Shown here: piece after piece, positions 26,180 through 34,155 of the stretch
Position numbering within the stretch: the stretch's first letter is position 1
How the letters are laid out: every line of letters starts with the position of its first letter
Source of the DNA: SAR86 cluster bacterium AG-447-A08
Lineage (GTDB): Bacteria > Pseudomonadota > Gammaproteobacteria > Magnimaribacterales > Magnimaribacteraceae
Direction of reading: 5' to 3'
NCBI GenBank assembly: GCA_003212335.1
Contig: QCQA01000005.1
Span: 1 to 64,000, forward strand
Length of the DNA: 64,000 nucleotides
Made by a program: the position numbers and the translations under genes
The notes under the pieces: generated by a model
Seen by the model: the letters and a program-made list of their open reading frames with translations, nothing else
The model's database searches: none
What the model was told of the DNA's origin: nothing

Positions 26180-26998
26180 GTGCCAGAATTACCAGAAGTA
26201 GAGACCACTCTCAGAGGCATCGAACCTCATATATTGGGAAAAATTATTAGTTCAGTAATAGTGCGCCAACCTTCTTTACGATGGCCTGTTCCAGTATCTT
26301 TGATCAAAAAAAAACTTCAAAATAAAAAAATAGATAATGTTAGTAGAAGAGGAAAGTATCTTATTCTCACAATCTCAAATGAAAGTTTGATCATACATCT
26401 GGGAATGTCAGGTAGTTTGAGAATCTCTCAGAAAGAAGATTTAAAGAAACATGACCATATAGATATATGTTTTCAGGATGGAACTATTCTTAGATATTGC
26501 GATCCTAGAAGATTTGGATGCTTTCTATGGAGTGAAGATCCAGATAGTCATTTCCTTTTAAAAGATCTAGGACCCGAGCCTCTTGGTAATAGTTTCAGTG
26601 GAGAATATCTTTTTAATAGCTCTAGAAAAAGGAAAACACCAGTCAAAAATTTCATTATGAACTCAAAAATCGTTGTAGGTGTAGGTAATATTTATGCGAG
26701 TGAAGCATTGTATGCATCAGGAATAAAACCTTCTTCGCCGGCCGGCAGGATTCCTAAAAGAAAATACGAAAAGCTGGCAATAGAAATAGTAAATATTCTT
26801 AGACAATCTATCAGAGATGGGGGCACGACTTTAAGAGACTTCGTTGGTGGCAATAACCAGCCTGGTTATTTCAAACAAAACTTAAAAGTTTATGGAAGAG
26901 AAGGCAAAGAATGCCATAAATGTATGTCTGTAATAAAGAGTCAAAGAATTGGCCAAAGAGCTAGTGCCTTCTGCCCAACATGCCAAACTAGGTTTTGA
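26180..26998 (+). CDS. mutM: formamidopyrimidine-DNA glycosylase
   Basis: Base-excision repair enzyme removing 8-oxoguanine and formamidopyrimidines, with AP-lyase activity. The N-terminus [13 protein letters not shown] places catalytic Pro2 and Glu3 right after a GTG start at 26180, which fixes the start because Pro must become N-terminal. The C-terminal zinc finger has CHKC and CPTC pairs. Length 272 is standard. The last 11 bases overlap the convergent coaD gene, the same mutM-coaD neighbourhood known in other proteobacteria. Confidence 0.96.
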   Translation: MPELPEVETTLRGIEPHILGKIISSVIVRQPSLRWPVPVSLIKKKLQNKKIDNVSRRGKYLILTISNESLIIHLGMSGSLRISQKEDLKKHDHIDICFQDGTILRYCDPRRFGCFLWSEDPDSHFLLKDLGPEPLGNSFSGEYLFNSSRKRKTPVKNFIMNSKIVVGVGNIYASEALYASGIKPSSPAGRIPKRKYEKLAIEIVNILRQSIRDGGTTLRDFVGGNNQPGYFKQNLKVYGREGKECHKCMSVIKSQRIGQRASAFCPTCQTRF

Positions 26999-27467
26999 AT
27001 CTTTCTTGCAAGGCTGCTTTCACTACAGGGTCAACAAATGAATCTATTTCACCACCCATAGAAGCTATTTCTCGAACTAGTGTAGAAGACAAGAAAGAGA
27101 ATTTAGCTTTTGGAGTCAAGAATATGCTTTCTAAATCAGGGGACATTGCCCTATTCATATTTGCTAATTGAAACTCATACTCGAAATCAGAAACTGCTCT
27201 TAACCCTCTTATCAAAATATTAGATTCTTGTTCTTTAGCTAGATCTACAACTAGTCCAGTAAAGCCAATGGCCTTAACATTCTTATTTCCTTCAAATATT
27301 TTTTCTACATGCTCAATTCTCTCTTCAAGAGTAAAAATAGGTTTTTTTGAAGCACTTGTGGCAATAGCTATAGTTACTTCATCAAAAAGATGAAGTGCTC
27401 TTTCAATTATATCTATGTGCCCTAGAGTTATAGGATCAAAAGTACCTGGGTATAAAGCCTTTGCCAT
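26988..27467 (-). CDS. coaD: phosphopantetheine adenylyltransferase
   Basis: Penultimate step of coenzyme A synthesis: phosphopantetheine plus ATP to dephospho-CoA. The nucleotidyltransferase motif [14 protein letters not shown] starts at residue 4, [14 protein letters not shown] near residue 90 binds substrate, and the tail [15 protein letters not shown] is also diagnostic. The ATG at 27467 is chosen over a TTG four codons upstream because a GGAG site is correctly spaced 8 bases before it. About 159 residues, as in E. coli. Confidence 0.96.
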   Translation of the reverse strand: MAKALYPGTFDPITLGHIDIIERALHLFDEVTIAIATSASKKPIFTLEERIEHVEKIFEGNKNVKAIGFTGLVVDLAKEQESNILIRGLRAVSDFEYEFQLANMNRAMSPDLESIFLTPKAKFSFLSSTLVREIASMGGEIDSFVDPVVKAALQERFKT

Positions 27468-27546
27468 ATTTGTCTCCAAAAATATTTTCGTATTCTCTCA
27501 TACTTTTTAGAAATGTCGCCAAAACTGATTAAGGTAATAGTAGGGA

Positions 27547-28122
27547 TTATTGCAATCTATATTCGGCAAACCAAGACCTAAATCCAAAAATAATAATGAT
27601 TAGATATAAACAGAACAATAATGCCGTTAGGTATAGTTCCCTTTCAAAAAATAGAAATACGGAAATAGAATCTATAACAAACCAGTATATCCAATTTTCT
27701 AATTTCTTCTTTGCAACCATATAAGTTGCAAACAAGGCCCCAAAAGTTGTTAAAGAATCAAAAAATGGTAACGCTGCGTTAGTGTAAGCCTCTAATAAGT
27801 TTCCTACTAAAAATGAAAACCCTAAAATAGAAAATATTACTATTACATGTCTTCTCAAGCTCCAAGTACTTACTTTGAGAGCTTTATCCTTACCTGTATT
27901 TAAATTCCATTGGCTCCAGCCATAAATACCCATAAAAACGTAAAATATTTGAAGTACAGACTCCATGTAAAGATTGGCTTGGTACATTAAAAATAGGTAA
28001 ATTAGCGAGCTGATAATACCGGCTATCCAGCATCTTATATCTTGCCTTACTGCCAACAACAGATAGAGGACAGCAAGAAGAACAGCTATTAATTCAAGCC
28101 CCAACAATGCATTAGAATACAT
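27547..28122 (-). CDS. pnuC: PnuC family transporter, probably for thiamine (PnuT)
   Basis: Membrane protein of 191 residues with seven or so hydrophobic helices and the PnuC pattern FLMYQANLYMESVLQIFYVF followed by GIYGWSQWNL. PnuC-type carriers move nicotinamide riboside, thiamine or riboflavin by facilitated diffusion, with trapping by phosphorylation inside. Its start overlaps the end of the TonB receptor gene by 11 bases, and that gene is led by a TPP riboswitch. Thiamine (PnuT) is therefore the likely substrate; the protein sequence alone would not decide this. Confidence 0.9.
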   Translation of the reverse strand: MYSNALLGLELIAVLLAVLYLLLAVRQDIRCWIAGIISSLIYLFLMYQANLYMESVLQIFYVFMGIYGWSQWNLNTGKDKALKVSTWSLRRHVIVIFSILGFSFLVGNLLEAYTNAALPFFDSLTTFGALFATYMVAKKKLENWIYWFVIDSISVFLFFERELYLTALLFCLYLIIIIFGFRSWFAEYRLQ

Positions 28123-30208
28123 ATTGCATAGATAGTCCTAGATTTCTTGGATCTCCGTGTCTTTCATATAAAGAGTCTTCAAAATTTGGAGGTTCGTTTC
28201 CAAAATAAAATCCCCTCAAAGAATAGTACTCATCAAATAAGTTTCTTATCCAGAGATTGTATTTTGTTCTTTTAGCCGTATAAACAAGGTTCATATTAGT
28301 CAAAACATAACTATCGGATTTATTATCATGAGAGTCAGAATAATAAAAATCACTTTTTCCAGTTAGGTCTAAAATAAATTCTAGTTGTTGAGAAATCTTC
28401 CAAGATATACCTGTCGAAAAGCTATAACTTGGAGCATGAGCCTGTTCTCTTCCCTCTAGATCTGGACGTGATGCATAGTTTTTTATTTTTGTTTTGAGCA
28501 AACCCAGATCAAAAAACATATTAAAACTATCAGAAAAATCTTTCTTAATACTCAATTCTGCTCCGAAATTATTTCCTTCAGCAGCATTTCTAGTTAAGTA
28601 TAAAAATGTATTAGGATCTTGAGGATCTACTTGAGTTGAGATAAGAACTTGTTGATCTTTTCTATCGGAGAAAAATATAACAAGATCAAGGTAAGTATCT
28701 AAAGATGTCAGATAATTGTTTAAGCCTATTTCATAATTTATCAATGATTCAGGTTCGTAATTTATGCTGTCACTTAAAGATGAGTTACTAAGCCCAGTAC
28801 CCAAATTAAAACCTCCTTGTTTATATCCTTTCGCTGCGCTAACGTATAACGTCAAATCTTCTAAACTTTTTGTTAATGATATCTTTCCTCCATTCATATC
28901 ATTTGCCGGATTGAATGATTCTTTATTTGAATCAAGGTAACTTGCCTCCCAATCTTCCCATCTCATTCCAAATGAGAGTTTTAGATTGGAATCAATAAAG
29001 TAATCTATATTCCCAAATAAGGATTTACTTTTGGAAGAGTAATTACTCGAGAAAAAAGATTCACTATAGAAAGTATCATAACCATCGAAGGGATCGCCAT
29101 AGGCACCATCATCAAATTTATTATTAGATTCTTCTATTTCAAAAATGGAAAACCCTATGATCCATTCCAAATTTCTTGAATCTAAATCTAGGTCACTTGA
29201 AAGTAACCGAATTTCTATATTTTCAGTATCTCTATTTCTGAATGTCTCAGAGAAATAATCATAAACATAAGGAGCATGAGATAGAGAGTTGCCCCAATCG
29301 GCGTCGTAACTGAAGATAACATCCGTTTCTGTTTCAGAATATAGAAAATTAATCTTGTATTTAGAGGTACTGAATATATAGCTCAAACCTGTTGCGCTGG
29401 AGTCTTGAGAATCCATACCGGGCCTGTCCGAAAGAGTATTTAGTGAACCATCAATTGTCCATATATCTGCAGGATTATCAAAGTCATGATCAAAATGCAA
29501 AATATCTAATGATGAAGTATCACTCAAATTCCAATCTAATTTAAATCTGTAAGACTTTTCGTCTTTTCTTGAAGTATCAGACCTGTTCAAGTAAATATTT
29601 TTTCTGAATCCATCAGAATCCTCCTTTTTTATACTTAACCTATATTTGAAATCTGATGAGATTGGTACATTGACAACTGCACCTAAGTCTTTGCGTCCGT
29701 AATCACCCAGAATTAAATCTGCTTTAGCAAAAAAGTTGTCAACTGGATCATTTGTTTTCACATAAATCATTCCCGCTAGTGCGTTAGCTCCCATTCTTGA
29801 ACCCTGAGGTCCACGATAAACCTCTATTTGCTTAATATCGTAAGAAGAAGCTATTCCTCCTTGTCCGGAAAAATCAATATCATCGATAAGAAATCCTACT
29901 GAAGAATTTGGAGTACCTTCATATCCAGACCTTTCCCCTATACCTCTAATCTGGAAATATCTAGGCCTGGAATCACTGGCAGCAAAATTTAGATTTGGAA
30001 CAGAATAAGATAATTCTTCAAAATGTTTGTATTGTCTTTTATCGATATTCTCTTCGGTAAAAATAATTAAGCTTGAATTTTTTTCTGCTTGGGTAATTTC
30101 CCTCCAATCTCCGCTAACTACTATTTCATCTACTTCTTCAGAATAAAAGTAAGATTGGAAAGATAGGAAAAAAAGGAAAGTGAAAAAACTATATTTATTT
30201 GATGTCAT
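28112..30208 (-). CDS. TonB-dependent outer membrane receptor, probable thiamine/precursor uptake
   Basis: Gated 22-strand barrel of 698 residues. A signal peptide (about 1-23) is followed by a TonB-box-like DEIVVSG, a plug with RYFQIRGIGERSGYEG and QIEVYRGPQGSRMGANALAGMIYV, and a barrel ending in phenylalanine as outer membrane proteins do. The transcript leader is a TPP riboswitch, and the next gene is a PnuC-type carrier, so the ligand is most likely thiamine, a phosphate ester or a precursor. The ATG at 30208-30206 has GGAGG 7 bases upstream, located inside the riboswitch. Ligand assignment rests on context. Confidence 0.93.
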   Translation of the reverse strand: MTSNKYSFFTFLFFLSFQSYFYSEEVDEIVVSGDWREITQAEKNSSLIIFTEENIDKRQYKHFEELSYSVPNLNFAASDSRPRYFQIRGIGERSGYEGTPNSSVGFLIDDIDFSGQGGIASSYDIKQIEVYRGPQGSRMGANALAGMIYVKTNDPVDNFFAKADLILGDYGRKDLGAVVNVPISSDFKYRLSIKKEDSDGFRKNIYLNRSDTSRKDEKSYRFKLDWNLSDTSSLDILHFDHDFDNPADIWTIDGSLNTLSDRPGMDSQDSSATGLSYIFSTSKYKINFLYSETETDVIFSYDADWGNSLSHAPYVYDYFSETFRNRDTENIEIRLLSSDLDLDSRNLEWIIGFSIFEIEESNNKFDDGAYGDPFDGYDTFYSESFFSSNYSSKSKSLFGNIDYFIDSNLKLSFGMRWEDWEASYLDSNKESFNPANDMNGGKISLTKSLEDLTLYVSAAKGYKQGGFNLGTGLSNSSLSDSINYEPESLINYEIGLNNYLTSLDTYLDLVIFFSDRKDQQVLISTQVDPQDPNTFLYLTRNAAEGNNFGAELSIKKDFSDSFNMFFDLGLLKTKIKNYASRPDLEGREQAHAPSYSFSTGISWKISQQLEFILDLTGKSDFYYSDSHDNKSDSYVLTNMNLVYTAKRTKYNLWIRNLFDEYYSLRGFYFGNEPPNFEDSLYERHGDPRNLGLSMQYVF

Positions 30209-30280
30209 GTAATTCCTCCGCCATCATTGTATGGATCAGGTTCAAGGGTTTAATTCTCAGGCATAGCCTCCCCTTTACAC
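30208..30280 (-). ncRNA. TPP riboswitch (THI element)
   Basis: Read on the minus strand the aptamer shows all conserved blocks in order: GGGGAGGC, CTGAGA, ACCC, TTGAACCTGAT, and GGCGGAGGAA. P1 pairs TGTAA (30279-30275) with TTACA (30212-30208). The 3' conserved GGAGG is also the only ribosome-binding site of the TonB receptor gene, and the 3' P1 strand runs up to the A of its ATG. Thiamine pyrophosphate binding should hide the site and stop translation directly, with no separate expression platform. About 73 bases, normal for a compact TPP aptamer. Confidence 0.95.
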
Positions 30281-30291
30281 TTATGTAGACA

Positions 30292-30319
30292 ATGATAACG
30301 CGGATTAAGAATTCATCAA
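30292..30319 (-). promoter_or_regulatory. sigma-70 promoter for the thiamine uptake operon
   Basis: On the minus strand TTGATG (30319-30314) and TATCAT (30297-30292) are 16 bases apart. Transcription would begin near 30285, just before the aptamer, so the leader is essentially only the riboswitch. Confidence 0.55.
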
Positions 30320-30325
30320 GTCAAG

Positions 30326-31243
30326 CTAAAGAGGTACAACAGTATTTGGGAGATTAGCTTTGATAAATTTGCTCAGAACCTTTAAATCGGACTCTTTAGA
30401 ATAATCCTTTCTAAATGAAATGGAGATGTTTCTATAGGCTTGATCTACGTCAAGCTTCCTAACTATCATTCCTTGGGTATTGATACGGCCTTCATATGTT
30501 GCCAGTGCAGGAACAAGGGTCGATCCTTGTCCCATCGCTACAAATTGTAAAATTGTTTCTAAGCTCCCTGCATGTAACCATTGCATTGGTCCTTCTGTCT
30601 CCAAATTCTTAAGTCCACATACCGACTTTACTTGGTCAGATAGACAGTGCTCCTCTGGCAATAAAAGTAAATCTAAATTCTGTAGATGTTTGACAGTAAT
30701 ATCATCAACAGCATAGATATCATGATTAACCGGGTGGGCTAACCAAAATGGCTCCTTAAATAATTGACGCTCTTTAAGGCCTTTCTCATTCTTTACAGTG
30801 GTAGCTAATAGGGCTGCATCGATTTTTCCAGACTTTAAATCTTCTACTAATTCTGAGGTTGTTGCTTCAACTATAATTAAATCTAAATCTGGATAAGCTT
30901 CTTTTAAGGGCAATAATATTATCGGAAGAAGATAAGGACTTAGGGTGTGGATTGCTCCTAAAGTCATCTTTCCCATCAAAGGTTGTTTAAATCTATGCGC
31001 AATTTTTTCTATTTCTGAAGCTGTTTCTAAAGTTTTTTGAGCTGCTTCTAAGATCAATCTACCTTCTTCAGTTATTGTTACTTTTCTATTTGTTCTTTCA
31101 AAAAGAGTTAAGCCTAATTCTTGTTCTAATTTGTTGATTTGGTTGCTAAGAGTAGGCTGTGTTACAAAACACTCCTCAGCAGCTTTACTAAAATTTTTAT
31201 GTTTAGCTAAACTAGAAAAGTACTTGAGATCCTTTAAATTCAT
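30326..31243 (-). CDS. oxyR: hydrogen peroxide sensing regulator, LysR family
   Basis: LysR-type regulator of 305 residues. The N-terminal helix-turn-helix reads NFSKAAEECFVTQPTLSNQINKLE. Both OxyR redox cysteines are present, C200 and C209, in HCLSDQVKSVC, the same register as C199/C208 of E. coli OxyR. Oxidation by peroxide forms the disulfide and activates transcription. An ATAG-N7-CTAT element lies one base upstream of its ATG. It is divergent from a rubrerythrin gene, which is a natural target. Its stop lies just upstream of the thiamine operon promoter. Confidence 0.94.
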   Translation of the reverse strand: MNLKDLKYFSSLAKHKNFSKAAEECFVTQPTLSNQINKLEQELGLTLFERTNRKVTITEEGRLILEAAQKTLETASEIEKIAHRFKQPLMGKMTLGAIHTLSPYLLPIILLPLKEAYPDLDLIIVEATTSELVEDLKSGKIDAALLATTVKNEKGLKERQLFKEPFWLAHPVNHDIYAVDDITVKHLQNLDLLLLPEEHCLSDQVKSVCGLKNLETEGPMQWLHAGSLETILQFVAMGQGSTLVPALATYEGRINTQGMIVRKLDVDQAYRNISISFRKDYSKESDLKVLSKFIKANLPNTVVPL

Positions 31244-31244
31244 T

Positions 31245-31259
31245 ATAGATTTTGTCTAT
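31245..31259. promoter_or_regulatory. OxyR-type half site upstream of oxyR
   Basis: ATAG at 31245-31248, seven bases, then CTAT at 31256-31259: exactly one dimer unit of the known OxyR consensus ATAG-N7-CTAT. A second unit seven bases on is only weakly kept. It starts one base after the oxyR ATG (minus strand), suiting autorepression. Confidence 0.5.
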
Positions 31260-31336
31260 TATTATAATTTGAATAAATGATTATACAAATATATAAATTA
31301 TAAATATCATGCCGCCATATTTATTTATTGTTCATT

Positions 31337-31355
31337 ATTAATGAGAATTGTTATC
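31337..31355. promoter_or_regulatory. candidate Fur box upstream of rubrerythrin operon
   Basis: The 19 bases here match the classical Fur consensus GATAATGATAATCATTATC at 14 positions, with the core ATGAGAATTGTTATC. It lies about 78 bases before the rubrerythrin ATG, in the oxyR-rubrerythrin intergenic region. Confidence 0.45.
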
Positions 31356-31432
31356 AAAGTAATAATGGATTTCATCAACAAATTTAAAAAAAATTTACTC
31401 TAAAATAGTTTTTTTTATAAACGGAGAAAATA

Positions 31433-31852
31433 ATGTCAGGTCTTAAAGGAACAAATACTGAACAGAATCTAAAAGATGCATTTGCAGGTGAATCTCAAGC
31501 AAACAGAAGATACCTATACTTTGCAGCAAAGGCAGATGTGGAAGGTCATAATGATATAGCAGCTGTTTTTCGTTCAACTGCAGAGGGTGAAACAGGTCAT
31601 GCTCACGGTCATTTAGAATATCTAGAAGAAACTGGTGATCCTGCAACAGGACTTCCTATGGGTGAAACGAAGCTTAACCTAGAAGCTTCAGTAGCCGGTG
31701 AAACACATGAATACACAGACATGTATCCAGGAATGGCTAAAACTGCAAGAGAAGAAGGTTTCGATGAAATCGCTGACTGGTTTGAGACACTTGCCAAAGC
31801 AGAAAGATCTCATGCTAATAGATTTTCTAAAGCTCTAGACGAATTAGCTTAA
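31433..31852 (+). CDS. rubrerythrin without rubredoxin domain
   Basis: Non-haem di-iron peroxidase of the ferritin-like fold, 139 residues. Ligands are visible as E20 in AFAGESQANRRY, E53-x-x-H56, E90/E93, and E124-x-x-H127. The usual C-terminal rubredoxin domain is absent, so electrons must come from another protein, plausibly the Fe-S protein encoded next. GGAG at 31423-31426 precedes the ATG. It is divergent from oxyR, with a strong hairpin after its stop. Likely role: cytoplasmic removal of H2O2. Confidence 0.94.
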   Translation: MSGLKGTNTEQNLKDAFAGESQANRRYLYFAAKADVEGHNDIAAVFRSTAEGETGHAHGHLEYLEETGDPATGLPMGETKLNLEASVAGETHEYTDMYPGMAKTAREEGFDEIADWFETLAKAERSHANRFSKALDELA

Positions 31853-31871
31853 TCATTAATTAAAAGTCTCT

Positions 31872-31896
31872 ATAAGGTGCGTTCAGCGCACCTTAT
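31872..31896 (+). terminator. intra-operon hairpin (attenuator or mRNA stabiliser)
   Basis: ATAAGGTGCG (31872-31881) and CGCACCTTAT (31887-31896) form a perfect 10-pair stem with a 5-base loop, followed by TTGATA rather than a long T run. It lies between the rubrerythrin stop and the Fe-S gene ATG at 31908. Partial termination or 3'-end protection of the first gene would make more rubrerythrin than downstream proteins. Confidence 0.6.
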
Positions 31897-31907
31897 TTGA
31901 TACCCCT

Positions 31908-33254
31908 ATGTCAGATATATTTTCAGAAAAGGAAGGCGGCTTAGAAGCACCTACTAGACATCCTGTTGATTGGAAGGATCCATCTTTTATGGATAAAGAG
32001 GAATTCCTCAAAGAATCCGAAAGAGTTTATGATGTTTGTCACACCTGCAGGAGGTGCGTAAGCCTTTGCGAATCTTTTCCAACCTTATTTGATTTAATTG
32101 ATGAGTCAGAAACATTTGAACTAGATGGTGTAGACAAAAATGACTTTCAGAAAGTGGTAGACGAATGTTACATGTGTGATCTCTGCTATCAGACAAAATG
32201 TCCTTATGTACCTCCTCATCCCTGGGCACTTGATTTTCCACACTTAATGCTAAGAGGCAAAGCAATAGCCTACGAAGAAAAAAACAAATCTCTAAAAAAA
32301 AGAGTTAGAGATAAAGTCTTAACCTCGACAGATAAACTTGGAAAGTTCATGAAACTGCCGGTCGTGGACATAACCTATCAAGCAATTTCTTCAAATGGTT
32401 CAGCCAGGAAAGTAGCTTCAAAAGTAACAGGAGTTCATGCAGATGCCCCTTGGCCAAAATTTGAGAGCTCTGTAGAAAAGTACACCCCAAAAACTATTGA
32501 AAAAGTAACTACTACTGAGAAGACAACTGGAAAGGTAGCTGTTTATTCTGGGTGTTATTGCAGAAATAATGATGCGAATCTTGCAAATGATTTGCTAAAA
32601 GTCATGGAACATAATGGAGTTGAAGCAAAACTCATGATCGATGATAAGTGCTGTGGTATGCCGAAACTTGATCTAGGCGACCTCAAGTCGGTAGAAAGTT
32701 TGATGGAGCAAAATACTCCTCTACTTCTTGCCGAGATTGAGCAAGGGTATGACATCATCTCGTTGGTACCTTCGTGTGTTTTAATGTACAAGCAAGAGCT
32801 GCCATTACTGTTCGATGACAATCAGGATTTAAAGAAGATTAAACAGCATATTTTCGATCCTTTCGAATATCTATCATACAGAGAAGATAAAGGACTTCTA
32901 AATAAAGACTTTAAAAAGTCTCTAGGAAAAATAGCATATCAAGTAGCTTGTCATCAAAGAGTACAAAATATAGGCCCAAAAACTAAAGAATTGTTAGAGC
33001 TTATTCCCGATACAGAAGTTCAGGCTATCGAGCGTTGTTCAGGTCATGATGGTACTTATGCAGTAAAGGAAGAAACACATAATAATTCAGTAAAGATTGC
33101 TAGACCTGTTTCTAGAAAAGTAGATGAATCAGAAGCTGATCATCTCACGAGTGACTGTCCTCTGGCCGCAAAACAAATACAACATGTTTCAAAGAATAAA
33201 CCAGATTCCGCCCATCCAATTTCATTAATCAAAAAAGCTTATGGAGTTGAATAA
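31908..33254 (+). CDS. GlpC/HdrB-like iron-sulfur protein of the rubrerythrin operon
   Basis: 448 residues with two ferredoxin-type cluster motifs near the N-terminus (CHTCRRCVSLC and CYMCDLCYQTKC, the second with a four-residue last spacing), then two CCG-type domains: one containing DDKCCGMPKLDLG, the other CHQRVQ...RCSGHDG...SDCPLA. This is the family of GlpC and heterodisulfide reductase B/D, which passes electrons to quinone or disulfides. The rubrerythrin, Fe-S protein, DUF3501 order is a recurring bacterial operon. It probably relays electrons to rubrerythrin; that role is inferred from context. Confidence 0.9.
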   Translation: MSDIFSEKEGGLEAPTRHPVDWKDPSFMDKEEFLKESERVYDVCHTCRRCVSLCESFPTLFDLIDESETFELDGVDKNDFQKVVDECYMCDLCYQTKCPYVPPHPWALDFPHLMLRGKAIAYEEKNKSLKKRVRDKVLTSTDKLGKFMKLPVVDITYQAISSNGSARKVASKVTGVHADAPWPKFESSVEKYTPKTIEKVTTTEKTTGKVAVYSGCYCRNNDANLANDLLKVMEHNGVEAKLMIDDKCCGMPKLDLGDLKSVESLMEQNTPLLLAEIEQGYDIISLVPSCVLMYKQELPLLFDDNQDLKKIKQHIFDPFEYLSYREDKGLLNKDFKKSLGKIAYQVACHQRVQNIGPKTKELLELIPDTEVQAIERCSGHDGTYAVKEETHNNSVKIARPVSRKVDESEADHLTSDCPLAAKQIQHVSKNKPDSAHPISLIKKAYGVE

Positions 33255-33255
33255 A

Positions 33256-33840
33256 ATGACAAAATTAAACAAAACCGACTTACTTTCATTAGAAGAATAT
33301 AGTGAACGCAGGGAGGAACTTCGTGCCGAAGTTATACAACTGAAAAAAGATAGGCTCATACAAATTGGAGAAAATATCAGCTTACTTTTTGAAAGTATAG
33401 AGACAATTAAGTACCAAATACAAGAAATGCTAAGGATTGAGAAGATATTTGATTCTGAAGGAATCGAAGAGGAGTTAGGCGCCTATAATCCACTTATACC
33501 TGATGGAGCTAACTTAAAAGCCACAATGCTGATTGAATATCCTGATAAAGAAGTAAGAGCAGAAAAACTGAAAGATCTGCACCTTGTAGAAAATAAGGTA
33601 TGGTTACAAATTGGCGAAAATGAAAGAGTTTATGCTGTAGCTGATGAAGATCTAGAAAGATCAAATGAAGAAAAAACTTCAGCTGTCCATTTTTTGAGAT
33701 TTGAATTCGACAAGAATATGATCGCTGACTTCAAAAGCGCCAAGATGTTATACGCTGGCATAGACCACCCTAAATATAATATAAAAACAAAAGAGATACC
33801 TCTAACTACCGTAAAGAGCCTGGCAGCTGACTTTAACTAA
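33256..33840 (+). CDS. DUF3501 family protein
   Basis: Soluble protein of 194 residues matching the DUF3501 pattern: MTKLNKTDLLSLEEYSERRE at the start, a coiled segment RLIQIGENISLLFESIETIKYQIQEMLRIE, then YNPLIPDGANLKATMLIE. Function is unestablished, but it typically accompanies the GlpC-like Fe-S protein and rubrerythrin. The ATG at 33256 is preferred over 33241 because GGAG lies 9 bases upstream of it. It begins one base after the Fe-S gene stop. A metal- or cluster-related accessory role is a guess. Confidence 0.88.
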   Translation: MTKLNKTDLLSLEEYSERREELRAEVIQLKKDRLIQIGENISLLFESIETIKYQIQEMLRIEKIFDSEGIEEELGAYNPLIPDGANLKATMLIEYPDKEVRAEKLKDLHLVENKVWLQIGENERVYAVADEDLERSNEEKTSAVHFLRFEFDKNMIADFKSAKMLYAGIDHPKYNIKTKEIPLTTVKSLAADFN

Positions 33841-33861
33841 AAGACAGCGCTGTCATATACT
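33833..33861 (+). promoter_or_regulatory. promoter with palindromic operator in the spacer
   Basis: TTAACT (33833-33838) and TATACT (33856-33861) are 17 bases apart, and the spacer contains the perfect 12-base palindrome GACAGCGCTGTC at 33843-33854. The -35 box overlaps the DUF3501 stop. It would drive the 89-residue gene. No T run follows the palindrome, so a terminator is unlikely. Confidence 0.45.
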
Positions 33862-33885
33862 TTATATTATTGATACAATACAAAT

Positions 33886-34155
33886 ATGAAATTGAAAGAA
33901 TTAAAGCAATTAATTGAAGGCTGTCATGTGGAAGACCTCAACAATGAGCTTGAGGCTATTGTAATATCTAAAGAAAATAAGATCTTCAAGACGGACAGCA
34001 TCAGGGTAGATACAGACTCCGGAAGAATAATTATAGCTACACAAGATTCAGAGCAGTTCAAACTAAATAAGCTTAACGCAGATAAAGAAATGGAATTTGC
34101 TAAAAAAATGCTCTCGATAAAGTCTGTTGAAACTGAAAAGGGTCTAAACCACTAA
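33886..34155 (+). CDS. small protein of unknown function, 89 residues
   Basis: I do not recognise this gene. It is a charged alpha/beta protein ([25 protein letters not shown] at the N-terminus, [20 protein letters not shown] at the C-terminus) with one cysteine, no signal peptide and no membrane segment. It has its own candidate promoter with a palindrome, and lies 45 bases after DUF3501 in the same direction. It ends in a 4-base convergent overlap with the next gene. Codon use is like its neighbours. Confidence 0.75.
   Translation: MKLKELKQLIEGCHVEDLNNELEAIVISKENKIFKTDSIRVDTDSGRIIIATQDSEQFKLNKLNADKEMEFAKKMLSIKSVETEKGLNH

Noticed and set aside
31394-31421. TTTACT and TATAAA with 16-base spacing upstream of rubrerythrin
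   Set aside because: Initiation would fall near 31428, after the GGAG ribosome-binding site at 31423, so this promoter could not produce a translatable leader.
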